DNA of 64,000 nt from positions 1 to 64,000 of the forward strand of contig NZ_FNZM01000031.1 of NCBI RefSeq assembly GCF_900109265.1. The letters run 5' to 3'. Below are positions 1-7,416 of this stretch, in pieces. This DNA is from Paraburkholderia tropica. GTDB taxonomy: Bacteria; Pseudomonadota; Gammaproteobacteria; Burkholderiales; Burkholderiaceae. Positions within the stretch are counted from its first letter, which is position 1. Each line of letters begins with the position of its first letter. The notes under the pieces are model-generated. The model ran no database searches, was not told the DNA's origin, and was given only the letters and a program-made list of their open reading frames with translations. A program made the position numbers and the translations under genes.

Positions 1-242
1 GGCGAAAGATGCGCCATCTTGTTGTACGCGCCGCGCAGCTTGAACGAGAAGACCGGCTGGTTGTCCTCGCGCTTGAGCAGCACCGTGTTGCCGATACGCG
101 CGGAGAGGTTCGGCGCGGGTTCGAGCTCGGTTTCGCGGGCCGCGTCATAGACGCGCGCGGTGAGGATCAAACGGAGGTAATCGGTCTGCTGCGGGTGGTG
201 TGCGTCGGCTTGGAGTGCGGTTTGGCGCGAATTGGCCTGCAT
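1..242 (-). CDS. ilvA: Threonine ammonia-lyase, biosynthetic (N-terminal part, cut by window edge)
   Basis: Pyridoxal-phosphate enzyme converting threonine to 2-oxobutanoate, first committed step of isoleucine synthesis. Only the first 80 codons are present. The visible part has the family's N-terminal pattern: a YLRLILTARVYD helix, the LEPAPNLSARIGN segment, then KREDNQPVFSFKLRGAYNK, whose SFKLRGA carries the Lys that binds PLP. The ATG at 240-242 has a good AGGAG at 248-252. The allosteric C-terminal domains lie outside the window, so biosynthetic rather than catabolic type is inferred from the long N-terminal extension and from the Ile-rich attenuator just upstream. The gene is transcribed leftward, away from parB. 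Confidence 0.93.
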   Translation of the reverse strand, partial: MQANSRQTALQADAHHPQQTDYLRLILTARVYDAARETELEPAPNLSARIGNTVLLKREDNQPVFSFKLRGAYNKMAHLS

Positions 243-288
243 GACGGCTCCTGTGCTGTCTCTTGTGATACTTGTTTAGCCAGGAGGC

Positions 289-319
289 GGAAATAAAAAA
301 CCCGCCTCGTGGGGCGGGT
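289..319 (-). terminator. Intrinsic terminator (attenuator) in the ilvA leader
   Basis: Read on the minus strand, CCCGCC (313-318) and GGCGGG (301-306) form a GC stem with a six-base loop followed by TTTTTTATTT, a classical Rho-independent terminator. It lies between a short Ile-rich ORF and the ilvA start, so it would stop transcription before ilvA. Its 5' arm can alternatively pair with 348-354, as expected of an attenuator. Confidence 0.82.
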
Positions 320-344
320 CGTTGTCGTTTTTGCCAGTCGTACG

Positions 345-407
345 CTAACCCACCATTCGAGGAATGGTGCGAATAATCAGCGAAATCGGGCTTTGGCGAC
401 GGTTCAT
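345..407 (-). CDS. Putative ilvA leader peptide (20 aa, Ile-rich)
   Basis: Twenty-codon ORF just upstream of the ilvA terminator hairpin. Isoleucine occupies positions 8, 11, 12 and 15, with Leu10, Thr14 and Val19, so regulatory Ile codons are concentrated where a ribosome would stall under Ile starvation. A perfect hairpin, CACCATTC-CTC-GAATGGTG (351-369), overlaps the end of the ORF and could be the 1:2 pause hairpin. The segment GGTGGGT (348-354) can pair with ACCCGCC (313-319), which would block the terminator. The ORF is open further upstream: an in-frame ATG at 417-419 would give 24 residues, and the ATG at 405-407 has AGGA directly against it, so the exact start is uncertain. The function is inferred from this architecture and not from peptide similarity. 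Confidence 0.6.
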   Translation of the reverse strand: MNRRQSPISLIIRTIPRMVG

Positions 408-414
408 TCCTACA

Positions 415-443
415 AGCATGGCGTAGGCAGCGAGAATTGTCAA
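415..443 (-). promoter_or_regulatory. Candidate sigma-70 promoter for the ilvA leader
   Basis: A perfect TTGACA -35 (438-443, minus strand) is followed after 17 bp by CATGCT (415-420), which matches the -10 consensus at only three positions. Transcription from here would start near the short leader ORF, leaving it almost leaderless, so this is a tentative assignment. Confidence 0.35.
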
Positions 444-733
444 TCCACGGGTAATTCGCGCATAAATGTTCAGATAACTACGAAATACATTCACATCATT
501 ACACTTCAATGCCTTGAGCGCCGGGAAGTGTCGCTTGGTGCGGATAAACCCACTTTGACCCTCAGCGAAACGCGTCTGAGCGTGAAACATTCTAGGAATT
601 GTCTCATATCCCCTTGATTTGACGGGGTTTTCGGCGATTTCAAAATGATCGGTCGGTGTTCCACGGATTCGACCCTCGCCGTCACAAGACGCGGAAAATC
701 GATGCGAAAGCACGCAAACCGCCCTGGAAACGC

Positions 734-766
734 AAGAGGGCAGGCACCTGACGGCCCTGCCCTCTT
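734..766 (-). terminator. Terminator downstream of parB
   Basis: Perfect 11-bp inverted repeat (734-744 with 756-766, loop 745-755) placed 35 bp after the parB stop. The following minus-strand sequence, GCGTTTCC, is only weakly T-rich, but position and stem strength fit the end of the parAB transcript. Confidence 0.6.
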
Positions 767-800
767 CCTCGTGCGTCTAGTGCTATTGCCAGACGCCCGC

Positions 801-1856
801 TCAACCGACGGCGACGGGCTCCATTTCCGACGCCCATTCGTCGATGACCGCCTTCATCCGTTCGGCCAGGCGCTGCTGATCCGCTGCGGCGATGCCCTTG
901 AGGTTCAACTCCGCGCGACCGTCGCCGAACAGTTTCAGTTCGCCGAGCGCCACACCGTCCGGACGGCTGAATTGCACGCGCGATTGATAATGCGTGCGAC
1001 GCGGACCCACGCGCCGAGCACCCGCCTCGGCCGACGCAGCGGCTTCGAGCTTGCGCACGCTCGCCTTCCCTTCGATTACCTGTTCGAGCCAATGCTCGGC
1101 AACGCTCGCACCCGCGCGATCGAAAATCAGCTTGATGTTGTAGGCATGCCCGAGGCCGATGTCCTGACGATTCTGCGCCATGCGCTGAAGCAGATACGGC
1201 GGCAGCGACGTCAGCGAAATGACCTTGCTGATGTGCTTCGGGTCCTCGCCCACAGCGACGCCCAGTTCGGTTTGATCGACATAGACGCCGTCGTCGAGGA
1301 GCTTTTTCCATGCAAGCGCGTCGTCGAAAACGGTCTGCTCTTCGCGCTCCTTGTTCGCGTGATACGCGCGCAGATAGAGATTCTGGTTGTCGAGGCCGTC
1401 ACGCACATCGGCATCGATGAGCTTGTCGCCGCGCGAACGGGCCGCGCGAATCCGGCGCTCACCGTCGACGATCACGTATTTGCCGGGGAACTGCGGCAGG
1501 CGCGTGACCAGAATCGGCGTGATCTGACCTTGGCTCGCGAAGCTCTCCGCGAGTTCATCGATCGTCTCGGCGCTATAGAACGCGCGCGGATTGTACGGAT
1601 TCGACACGACGTCATCGACGGAGATCCGCGTCACGGCATGGGTTGCCACCGTCTCGATGACTGCGGCGATCTCCGGTTGCGGTGCGACTTGTGGCGCGGT
1701 CGGCCCTGCAGCCTGTTCGGCGGGGGCGGGAGCCGCGCCCGCGTCGCGCTGCGCGATGCCGACGACGTCGCCATCGGCCAGACGCTCGCCAGCCGAAGCG
1801 CGCTCGACCGCCATGCCCGCGCGAACCTTGCTCGTGAAATTGAGCTTAGTTGCCAT
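801..1856 (-). CDS. parB: ParB-family partition protein (centromere-binding)
   Basis: 351-residue ParB/Spo0J-type partition protein that would load on the nearby CACGTG palindromes and work with ParA to segregate the replicon. After a variable Ala/Pro-rich N-terminus comes the ParB/Srx nuclease-like domain (about residues 75-165), with VDDVVSNPYNPRAFY and the basic box GERRIRAARSRG that in ParB proteins binds CTP. The helix-turn-helix region is seen in TELGVAVGEDPKHISKVISL at about residues 195-215. The ATG overlaps the 3' end of parA by 11 bp, so the pair is translationally coupled. The long N-terminus resembles plasmid and chromid ParB more than the chromosome 1 type. A terminator follows at 734-766. 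Confidence 0.93.
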   Translation of the reverse strand: MATKLNFTSKVRAGMAVERASAGERLADGDVVGIAQRDAGAAPAPAEQAAGPTAPQVAPQPEIAAVIETVATHAVTRISVDDVVSNPYNPRAFYSAETIDELAESFASQGQITPILVTRLPQFPGKYVIVDGERRIRAARSRGDKLIDADVRDGLDNQNLYLRAYHANKEREEQTVFDDALAWKKLLDDGVYVDQTELGVAVGEDPKHISKVISLTSLPPYLLQRMAQNRQDIGLGHAYNIKLIFDRAGASVAEHWLEQVIEGKASVRKLEAAASAEAGARRVGPRRTHYQSRVQFSRPDGVALGELKLFGDGRAELNLKGIAAADQQRLAERMKAVIDEWASEMEPVAVG

Positions 1857-2529
1857 CGACCACCTCCTCTTCCTGAACGAGCGCGATGATTTCGTTGTAG
1901 ACGGCCGTGATCTCGTCCTTGGCGATCTTCGTCCCGCGAACGCCCCGCACGTCGAAGACGGTGCGCCCGAGTGCAGCAGCCTGACGATACAGTTCGCGTT
2001 GCTTGACCGTGGCAGCGAGCACGCGAACGTTGCTCTCAGCCAGGATTGCGCTCATCTGCGTATGCAGGAGCGTTTTCGAATTCGATTTATTCAGCAAAAT
2101 TGCGAATTTCCCGGCCGGATTCGCGACGCGCGTGCGCTCCACCAACTCCATCATCCCTTCGCTACTCCAGATGTCGATCGGAGAAGCGTCAGTCGGAATG
2201 ACGGTTGCATCGGCAACAGCGAGGACGCGCGCGGTCGTGAGATCGTTGATGTTCGGTGGACAGTCGACGATGACGACGTCGTAGTCGTTCGCCAATGCGG
2301 CAATTTCAGGCCCGATCATTTTTTCGAGCTTGTTGATGCTACCGACGCGGAATGGAAGCGGTGTTTCCGGACCCGCAGCCGCGCACCAGCTCATGCAGGA
2401 TTGCTGGCCGTCGGCGTCGGCGACATAGACTTTGTAGCCTTCGGCTTGAAATGCGCCAGCCAAATTCATGCTGGTGGTGGTTTTGCCGACCCCACCCTTT
2501 TGGTTCGCTACGGCGATGACCAGACCCAT
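1846..2529 (-). CDS. parA: ParA-family partition ATPase
   Basis: 227-residue Walker-type ATPase that moves ParB-centromere complexes. The deviant Walker A motif KGGVGKTT starts about nine residues from the N-terminus; Walker B is DVVIVDCPP. The protein is short and has no N-terminal helix-turn-helix, so it is a small, type Ib-like ParA whose operon is more likely repressed by ParB or another protein than by ParA itself. The reading frame is open to 2622, but the ATG at 2527-2529 is preferred: it has GGAGA four bases upstream and puts the Walker motif where the family has it. The ATG at 2539-2541 is an alternative. A centromere palindrome lies 46 bp upstream. Confidence 0.93.
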   Translation of the reverse strand: MGLVIAVANQKGGVGKTTTSMNLAGAFQAEGYKVYVADADGQQSCMSWCAAAGPETPLPFRVGSINKLEKMIGPEIAALANDYDVVIVDCPPNINDLTTARVLAVADATVIPTDASPIDIWSSEGMMELVERTRVANPAGKFAILLNKSNSKTLLHTQMSAILAESNVRVLAATVKQRELYRQAAALGRTVFDVRGVRGTKIAKDEITAVYNEIIALVQEEEVVDGN

Positions 2530-2574
2530 TCGGTTCTCCATGCAAAGTTCAACGGAGAAGTGCACCACGCTCAA

Positions 2575-2588
2575 TCTCCACGTGGAGA
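2575..2588. repeat. parS-like palindrome 1
   Basis: Perfect palindrome TCTCCACGTGGAGA just upstream of parA. Binding of ParB here could also repress the parAB promoter. Confidence 0.75.
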
Positions 2589-2770
2589 CTCTCCAGCAAG
2601 TCTTTTGGGAGTCTAACGGCAAGTTAAAGTAAATTCTAGCTTCTAGGCTTAAATCGTTGCCTGTTCACCACCAAAATGGCCATTGGGATAAGAGAGTGAA
2701 TGGGTTTTGCTATTTTTTGTAGGCGCCGAGGCGGTTGGGAACGGATTGGCGAAGGCTAAGGGCGTAGGTC

Positions 2771-2790
2771 TGATCTCCACGTGGAGATCA
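2771..2790. repeat. parS-like palindrome 2 (20 bp, perfect)
   Basis: TGATCTCCACGTGGAGATCA is fully self-complementary over 20 bp and contains the same 14-bp core as the other copies. The longest perfect uninterrupted copy of the set. Confidence 0.78.
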
Positions 2791-2951
2791 GGTGTATGGC
2801 TCATGCTTTGGCGACGAAGGGCTCGGGGTCGGGTTAGCGCCGCCATCTGCACAGACCTGCGTGTTCTATGCGGAATTGAGAAACAGACTAGATTGCGTGC
2901 GTACTGGGGAGTCTCAGTGTCAACGCGGCTTACGCGTGAAACGGACGGCAA

Positions 2952-2965
2952 TCTCCACGTGGAGA
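2952..2965. repeat. parS-like palindrome 3
   Basis: Perfect 14-bp core TCTCCACGTGGAGA in non-coding DNA upstream of parA. Confidence 0.75.
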
Positions 2966-3083
2966 GCGCGCTTCGTTTGAAATAGATTTGAGATTGAAGG
3001 AACAGGGGCGCAGAATTCCTAAGTTGTGTTGCGGCGCTCAGGACATGTGCTTGGTGGTTAGTCTCAAGCCGTATCGATTGCCT

Positions 3084-3097
3084 AATGCAATTGCATT
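3084..3097. repeat. 14-bp palindrome AATGCAATTGCATT
   Basis: Perfect AT-rich palindrome 11 bp from parS-like copy 4. It is unrelated to the CACGTG palindromes, so it could be a site for another protein. No function is assigned. Confidence 0.35.
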
Positions 3098-3107
3098 CAG
3101 AAGATTT

Positions 3108-3121
3108 TCTCCACGCGGAGA
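3108..3121. repeat. parS-like palindrome 4 (one mismatch)
   Basis: TCTCCACGCGGAGA differs from the core by one base at the centre (CACGCG instead of CACGTG), so it may be a weaker site. Confidence 0.55.
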
Positions 3122-3259
3122 ACAGCGCTTTCCTGCCTAGTGACTGCTTGCGCCAATCAAGCGATCACATCAGCCTAATATCCCGGAAATCGCCGCCGCC
3201 AGACCATCATCGCGCGGATCAAATCAAAGAGATCACCTGTGTGGTTTGATGCCCTCGAA

Positions 3260-3299
3260 CGTGGTACGTGATTCGCCACGTGGAGAATCACGTACCACG
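3260..3299. repeat. 40-bp palindrome enclosing parS-like copy 5
   Basis: Fifteen-base perfect arms (3260-3274 and 3285-3299) flank GCCACGTGGA. The core copy 3273-3286 has one mismatch to TCTCCACGTGGAGA. The arms contain further CGTGG/CCACG half-sites, so several ParB dimers might load here. Confidence 0.65.
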
Positions 3300-3409
3300 A
3301 CAATACAACAGCCATCCACGATTTCGCGACTTAACCAGACGCGCTTACTCAAAGACACGCTGCGTAGGCCTATGCCGCCGTACTATCGTCAGCGGCACAT
3401 ACTCAACTC

Positions 3410-3427
3410 AATCTCCACGTGGAGATT
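3410..3427. repeat. parS-like palindrome 6
   Basis: AATCTCCACGTGGAGATT is an 18-bp perfect palindrome with the full core. It is the copy nearest the initiator gene. No gene is seen in the whole stretch 2530-3663 that holds the six copies. Confidence 0.75.
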
Positions 3428-3547
3428 AACAGGCGCCACTCGTCAGGAATCTACAGCCACGTCAAAACGAGCGCTAACACCCGTGCTCGATCCGAACCTG
3501 CCGCCAACGCAACATCCAACGATCAGAAGATCAGGGAAAATAGAGCG

Positions 3548-3588
3548 GGCGAAATTTACCTATGTATTTTTATTGGGTAAATTTCGCC
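3548..3588. repeat. AT-rich inverted repeat after repA
   Basis: GGCGAAATTTACC (3548-3560) and GGTAAATTTCGCC (3576-3588) are perfect 13-bp arms around a 15-base AT loop. It lies about 75 bp after the repA stop. It may terminate repA transcription on the minus strand, where a short TATTTT follows, or bind a replication or partition protein. Confidence 0.45.
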
Positions 3589-3663
3589 ATATTTTATTGC
3601 GAGACTGAGCATCTCGATGGTGCCCATATGCGCCGAGGCAAAACCACTACCCCGATTCGCCAA

Positions 3664-5037
3664 TCACTCTTCGCGCGTCTTCAACGCGAGTTCGATATCG
3701 CCCATCGCTTGCGTATCGCCGGCACCCGAGCCTTGCTGTCCACTAAGCAGGAATTCGAGCAGATCGGTCGCCGTCGGTTGGCCCCAGGTGTCCAGGACAA
3801 CCCAACGGAAGAAGTTCGTCGATGCCATCTTGCTCGGCACTTTCGACGTCGAGACCTTGAGCTTGTCCATCCCGACCGTCTCGTTGTAGCGCTTGATCAG
3901 CGCCGTCTGATCATCGTATTCGAGCTCGTTGAAGTACGAACGCGCCTCGTTGATCTTCGCGGCGATGTAGCGGTCCTTCACCTGATCCTGGCTTTCGCGC
4001 GCCTTGCCTGCATCGGGAGCGGCGCCGGCCGCGGCATTCGCGCCCGGCAACTCGTAGCCCTGCATCAACGCCTTGCGGAAGTAGGCCGCGACATTCGCGA
4101 GCGGCGCGGCATTCTTCTGCGCCACGCGCGCCGCCGTGTAGGCCACCGCGGTGCGGATCTTTTCCTCGCCGTACTGCTTGAACAGACGACGCGCTTCCGA
4201 GACCGGAATACTGAACTTCGACATCTCGCCGATCAGCAGCGTCTCATTGGCGCGCAGTTCTTGCGACGGATCGGTCTCCGGCTTGCGCGTCACGCGAAAC
4301 TGCAACGCGACGACGGAGCGCCCCACCTTGTGCTCGATCAGCTCGAAGTTGTGATCCGAAATCTCGTTGACTTCCTTGATGCACGGCACCAGCACGCGGC
4401 TCTTGAATTGCTTGTAGAGCTTGTACGATTGCGCCGACGTATCCTGGCCGAGAATCAGATCGCGCAAGGTCGCGAGCGGAAAGCGCGCAGTCACGCCGAC
4501 CGCTTCGTATCGCACGACGTTTTCCCAGAGCGCCAGCGAATGCGCTTTCCTGAATTGACGCGTGATCCGCATGTCGATCATCGCGTAGATTTCGGGATTC
4601 AGCAGTTCGCCGCGAATCTGTTCCGAGAACGTATAGCGCAGCACCGAACGCTCGAGTTCGGCGCCCGCGAGCAGACCGGATGCCTTCCAGATGCTGCGTT
4701 TATCCTGCGTGAGGTAGTCCCAGTTGACGACCGTGCTGATCAACGAGTTGATCGTTTCCTTGACGTATTCGGTGTTGTTGCTGTTCAAATCGACGTCCTG
4801 CGACAGGGCGGAAATCGTGATCTCGAACGAGGAGCGGCCGGGCTCGAGGGAGTCCTGACGGATCGCGTTCTTGATCAGCGAGCTGAACATCTTGCGCTGC
4901 TGGAGACTGATCGATCCGGACTTCGGGGCGATGTGAATCGCGGGGACCGCTTTGCGGAAGAGATCAGGCGGCTGGCCTTGAAATACGAGTGCGCCTTGCT
5001 TGTCGGCATCGCCGGCGTCGGCCTTTTTTCTTGCCAT
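3664..5037 (-). CDS. repA: Replication initiator protein, RepB/Rep_3 family
   Basis: 457-residue initiator with the tandem winged-helix layout of iteron-binding plasmid Rep proteins. The first winged helix is seen in SLQQRKMFSSLIKNAIRQD and the following strand-rich part (about residues 40-130); the second spans about 165-290 (FRKAHSLALWENVVRYEAVG to VVALQFRVTRKPET). The C-terminal third, Ala-rich and with TNFFRWVVLDTWGQP, is typical of the Burkholderiales chromid form, which is longer than the 230-320 residues of small-plasmid RepB. The start at 5035-5037 (MARKKADAG) was chosen over the upstream extension because the extension crosses the palindromic operator at 5058-5095; no strong Shine-Dalgarno is visible. 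It should bind the iterons at 5228-6361 to start replication. Confidence 0.88.
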   Translation of the reverse strand: MARKKADAGDADKQGALVFQGQPPDLFRKAVPAIHIAPKSGSISLQQRKMFSSLIKNAIRQDSLEPGRSSFEITISALSQDVDLNSNNTEYVKETINSLISTVVNWDYLTQDKRSIWKASGLLAGAELERSVLRYTFSEQIRGELLNPEIYAMIDMRITRQFRKAHSLALWENVVRYEAVGVTARFPLATLRDLILGQDTSAQSYKLYKQFKSRVLVPCIKEVNEISDHNFELIEHKVGRSVVALQFRVTRKPETDPSQELRANETLLIGEMSKFSIPVSEARRLFKQYGEEKIRTAVAYTAARVAQKNAAPLANVAAYFRKALMQGYELPGANAAAGAAPDAGKARESQDQVKDRYIAAKINEARSYFNELEYDDQTALIKRYNETVGMDKLKVSTSKVPSKMASTNFFRWVVLDTWGQPTATDLLEFLLSGQQGSGAGDTQAMGDIELALKTREE

Positions 5038-5057
5038 ATGACCCACGTAAAAAGGGA

Positions 5058-5095
5058 ACCTGGTCGGTTGGTAACTGTATACCAAGCGACCAGGT
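5058..5095. promoter_or_regulatory. Nested palindromic operator upstream of repA
   Basis: ACCTGGTCG (5058-5066) is inverted at 5087-5095, and the symmetry continues inward with one mismatch to TTGGTA/TACCAA, giving a 38-bp dyad ending 20 bp before the repA ATG. In iteron replicons Rep dimers bind an inverted repeat here to repress their own gene. The arms share ACCT/AGGT ends with the iterons, which supports that reading. Confidence 0.62.
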
Positions 5096-5324
5096 GACTC
5101 AAGGCCGCCGTCGCGTCTGTGCGAGAGCACGACATCGTGTGTCGGAAAAGTTGACAGATACGGTACTCAACCCGGTGGGGAAGCCCGCCGGGCCGAGTTC
5201 CTCCCGGACCAGCTTGCAACGAAACGATCCCAAATCCAGTGACCTTTTGGACTGAAACGCTCGTCTCTCGTCCCATATTCGGCAACCTTTAGCAAGGATG
5301 TGAGTACTCACTTCCAAAATAAAG

Positions 5325-5333
5325 TTACCCACA
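5325..5333 (+). other. Possible DnaA box
   Basis: TTACCCACA differs from the DnaA consensus TTATCCACA at one base and lies inside the iteron region. A single hit of this length is weak evidence. Confidence 0.25.
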
Positions 5334-5781
5334 GGTGCACGGATATGGGATTTTGGCCATTCAGGCGCGGTCGACGTCTGCCGTGCCTCGCACTGGAGAA
5401 TCGTCCCACTGGCGGTAACCTTTGCTTGTCCCCATAAATGGCGACCTGAAACAGCCCGCACCGGCCCGTTTCCAGCACGTCGATGCCGTTCGATCCACCA
5501 TAACTGGCTACCTTCAATCGATCCCATAACTGGATACCCTTGAAAAGGCCCTGTTCTCCAGGTCACGTCAGCTGGAGTTCACGGGAAATGCGATCTCGGC
5601 TACCTGTGTGAGCGTCAATCGACGCCCACCATAAGGGGTTACCTTTCGAATCTCCCATAACACGTGACCCAATCGGGCCATTTAGCGACTGAAATCAGGC
5701 TCGACGCAGTCAAGAAGTCCCATAAAACGCGACCTTCGAGGCTTCCCATAAACGTGGACTTGAGGACTTTCCGGGCATTTT

Positions 5782-5907
5782 TCCCATACCGGGCGACCTT
5801 GCTCCCATATCCACACCCTCAAATCCCCATCCGCGGGCACCGAAATCCCATATCCACAACCCCGAGCCCCCATAGCCGGTACCGCAGTCCCCATAGTGCG
5901 GCACCTT
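5782..5907 (+). repeat. Phased iteron run (6 copies, 21/22-bp spacing)
   Basis: Six copies begin at 5782, 5803, 5825, 5846, 5868 and 5889, alternating 21 and 22 bp, so all face the same side of the helix. The CCCAT half is strict; the ACCTT half is degenerate in the middle copies. Confidence 0.75.
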
Positions 5908-6502
5908 TTCGGCCGCAAACCCACGCCAGGCAAGGATTCCAGCCGCCTAAAGGTTTACTAAAGGTTCTAAAGCGTATTTGGTAAACACTAAAACCCGCGT
6001 CCGATAAGAGAGACGTCTCCCAAAACCGGTACCCTTTGCAAATGTAAGTGATCACCAACTTCCGTGGCCCCATAGCGGGTAACCTTGTGAGCGTGAACCG
6101 CTGGAAGGCTCCCACATTGCGCTACCTTGGCGTGTTTACCTCGTTAACCACTTTCAGTATACGTACTAACACATTGATTATTAAGGAGGAGACTTGGTGT
6201 GGTTGCAAGTTATGGGAGAAAACCTGCAGATGAGGTCACCGCCTATGGGAGCGTTTGAGCTGCGGCTTTGCCGATCACACTGACCTTTGCGGCTGCGGAG
6301 TTCAAGTAAAGGTAGCCGGTTCCCATATCCGGTTACCCGGGCCAGGTACCCGAATATGGGATCGAGAGTGATGAATAGCGATCGGAGGAGAAGAAAAGCG
6401 CAGCGCGACCTCATTGCGGACCGGTGGTCACCTTGAAGGTGCACTGCTAAATCCGGCGCGGTGACCTGACGGCGACCGCACCGTCGCCCATCAATCAATC
6501 GA

Positions 6503-6823
6503 TCAATCGGCTTGAGCGGAGCGAGTCGGTTGCGCGGTCGACGCGGTATGGCGCGCGCCGCAATCCTGCCGATAAAGCTCGGCCAGCCGTTGCTCGGCCG
6601 CTTGCAGATCGGATGGGTAATCGTTGTCCACGGCGTGCTCGTCGTAACCGACCAGCGACAGGTCGTGAAGCTCCTGCATCAACTGTTGATGCGTGACCTC
6701 GTGCGCGGGCCGCACGAACGGATAGCCATGACATTCCCTGGGCGTGAGATGCGGGGCGGCGAAGGCGCTCGCACTCGCCGCGCCGATGAGTGGAAGTAAC
6801 GCGAACTTGAGCAGAGGTTTCAC
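6503..6823 (-). CDS. DUF4148-like secreted protein
   Basis: 106-residue exported protein of unknown function. A signal peptide (KPLLKFALLPLIGAASASAFA) is followed by a DUF4148-type segment: the helix LTPRE...HQQLMQELHDLSLVGYD, then NDYPSDLQAAEQRLAEL. Such small periplasmic proteins are abundant in Burkholderiaceae and often stress-induced, but no role is known. The GTG at 6821-6823 was chosen because AAAGGAGA precedes it at good spacing and it sets the signal peptide at the N-terminus. Between 5131 and 6502 there is only the origin. The region 6824-7416 holds no gene I can support, presumably the promoters of this gene and the divergent kinase. Confidence 0.72.
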   Translation of the reverse strand: MKPLLKFALLPLIGAASASAFAAPHLTPRECHGYPFVRPAHEVTHQQLMQELHDLSLVGYDEHAVDNDYPSDLQAAEQRLAELYRQDCGARHTASTAQPTRSAQAD

Positions 6824-7416
6824 GGCTGTCTCCTTTGAATGTGAGCGGACTGGACGAACACATCGGTATCCGGTTCGATGACGATGGCGATGACAAGGCC
6901 GAGCAGGATGCACAGCACCGCTACGCCCGATCCCCATCCGTACAGACACCCATGCGAAATCCAGAATAAGCAGCCGCTCACTTCGCAATCCGCTCAGCAG
7001 GATGAAACAACGTTCATGGATGATCGCGAGCCGAACATTGGCGAAAAGCACCGGCGCAGCCTCGCACGCCGATCGATGCCCCTGCACCCAAGTCCTCCTC
7101 GCGTTCCCCCGCATTGACAAACTGACAGCTACGCGTCAACCGCCGGTAAGAACATGACTCGCTCTTCATGGTCTTGATGCCGTTGCGCGGTGAAGCCCCC
7201 ACTATCATGACCGGGCACGCGCGCAACCGTCCTGATCGGACCGTCGCGCGACGATCGATTGTCGTCGGCGGAGCAAGCCATCGGGGAGGTCATCATGTCA
7301 GTCAGCGCATTCACGCCGCGATCGCGGGCCGGATACGCCGGGCGCACAGCAAGCGCAGAACGCGCCGCATGCTTCGCACGCGGCACGGCGTTGCACGCGC
7401 CGGCGCGAGGCACGCG

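Larger units (their letters stand above)
5228..6361. repeat. oriV: Replication origin with about 20 degenerate iterons
   Basis: Gene-free DNA holding many copies of a 19-bp unit close to TCCCATANNNGGNNACCTT. Direct copies start near 5228, 5271, 5404, 5430, 5496, 5522, 5627, 5653, 5718, 5744, 5782, 5803, 5825, 5846, 5868, 5889, 6018, 6068, 6110 and 6321; inverted copies lie at 5332-5350, 6232-6250 and 6343-6361. Four pairs are spaced exactly 26 bp (5404/5430, 5496/5522, 5627/5653, 5718/5744). AT-rich stretches at about 5945-6000 and 6130-6190 could be where the duplex opens. Position beside the initiator gene and copy number make this the likely origin of the replicon. Confidence 0.82.

Noticed and set aside
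3562..3700. Start of a plus-strand gene in the AT-rich repeat after repA
   Set aside because: The frame overlaps the repA coding strand and gives an Arg-rich product with no domain.
6197..6283. GTG-started 28-codon ORF with a strong AAGGAGG, inside the origin
   Set aside because: It runs across an inverted iteron (6232-6250) and has no recognisable peptide character; the purine-rich run may be chance or part of the origin.
7168..7416. N-terminal extension of kinase 1 from the ATG at 7168
   Set aside because: It adds 83 Arg/His-rich residues without domain and has no better ribosome binding site; the ATG at 7417 fits kinase 2's length and layout.
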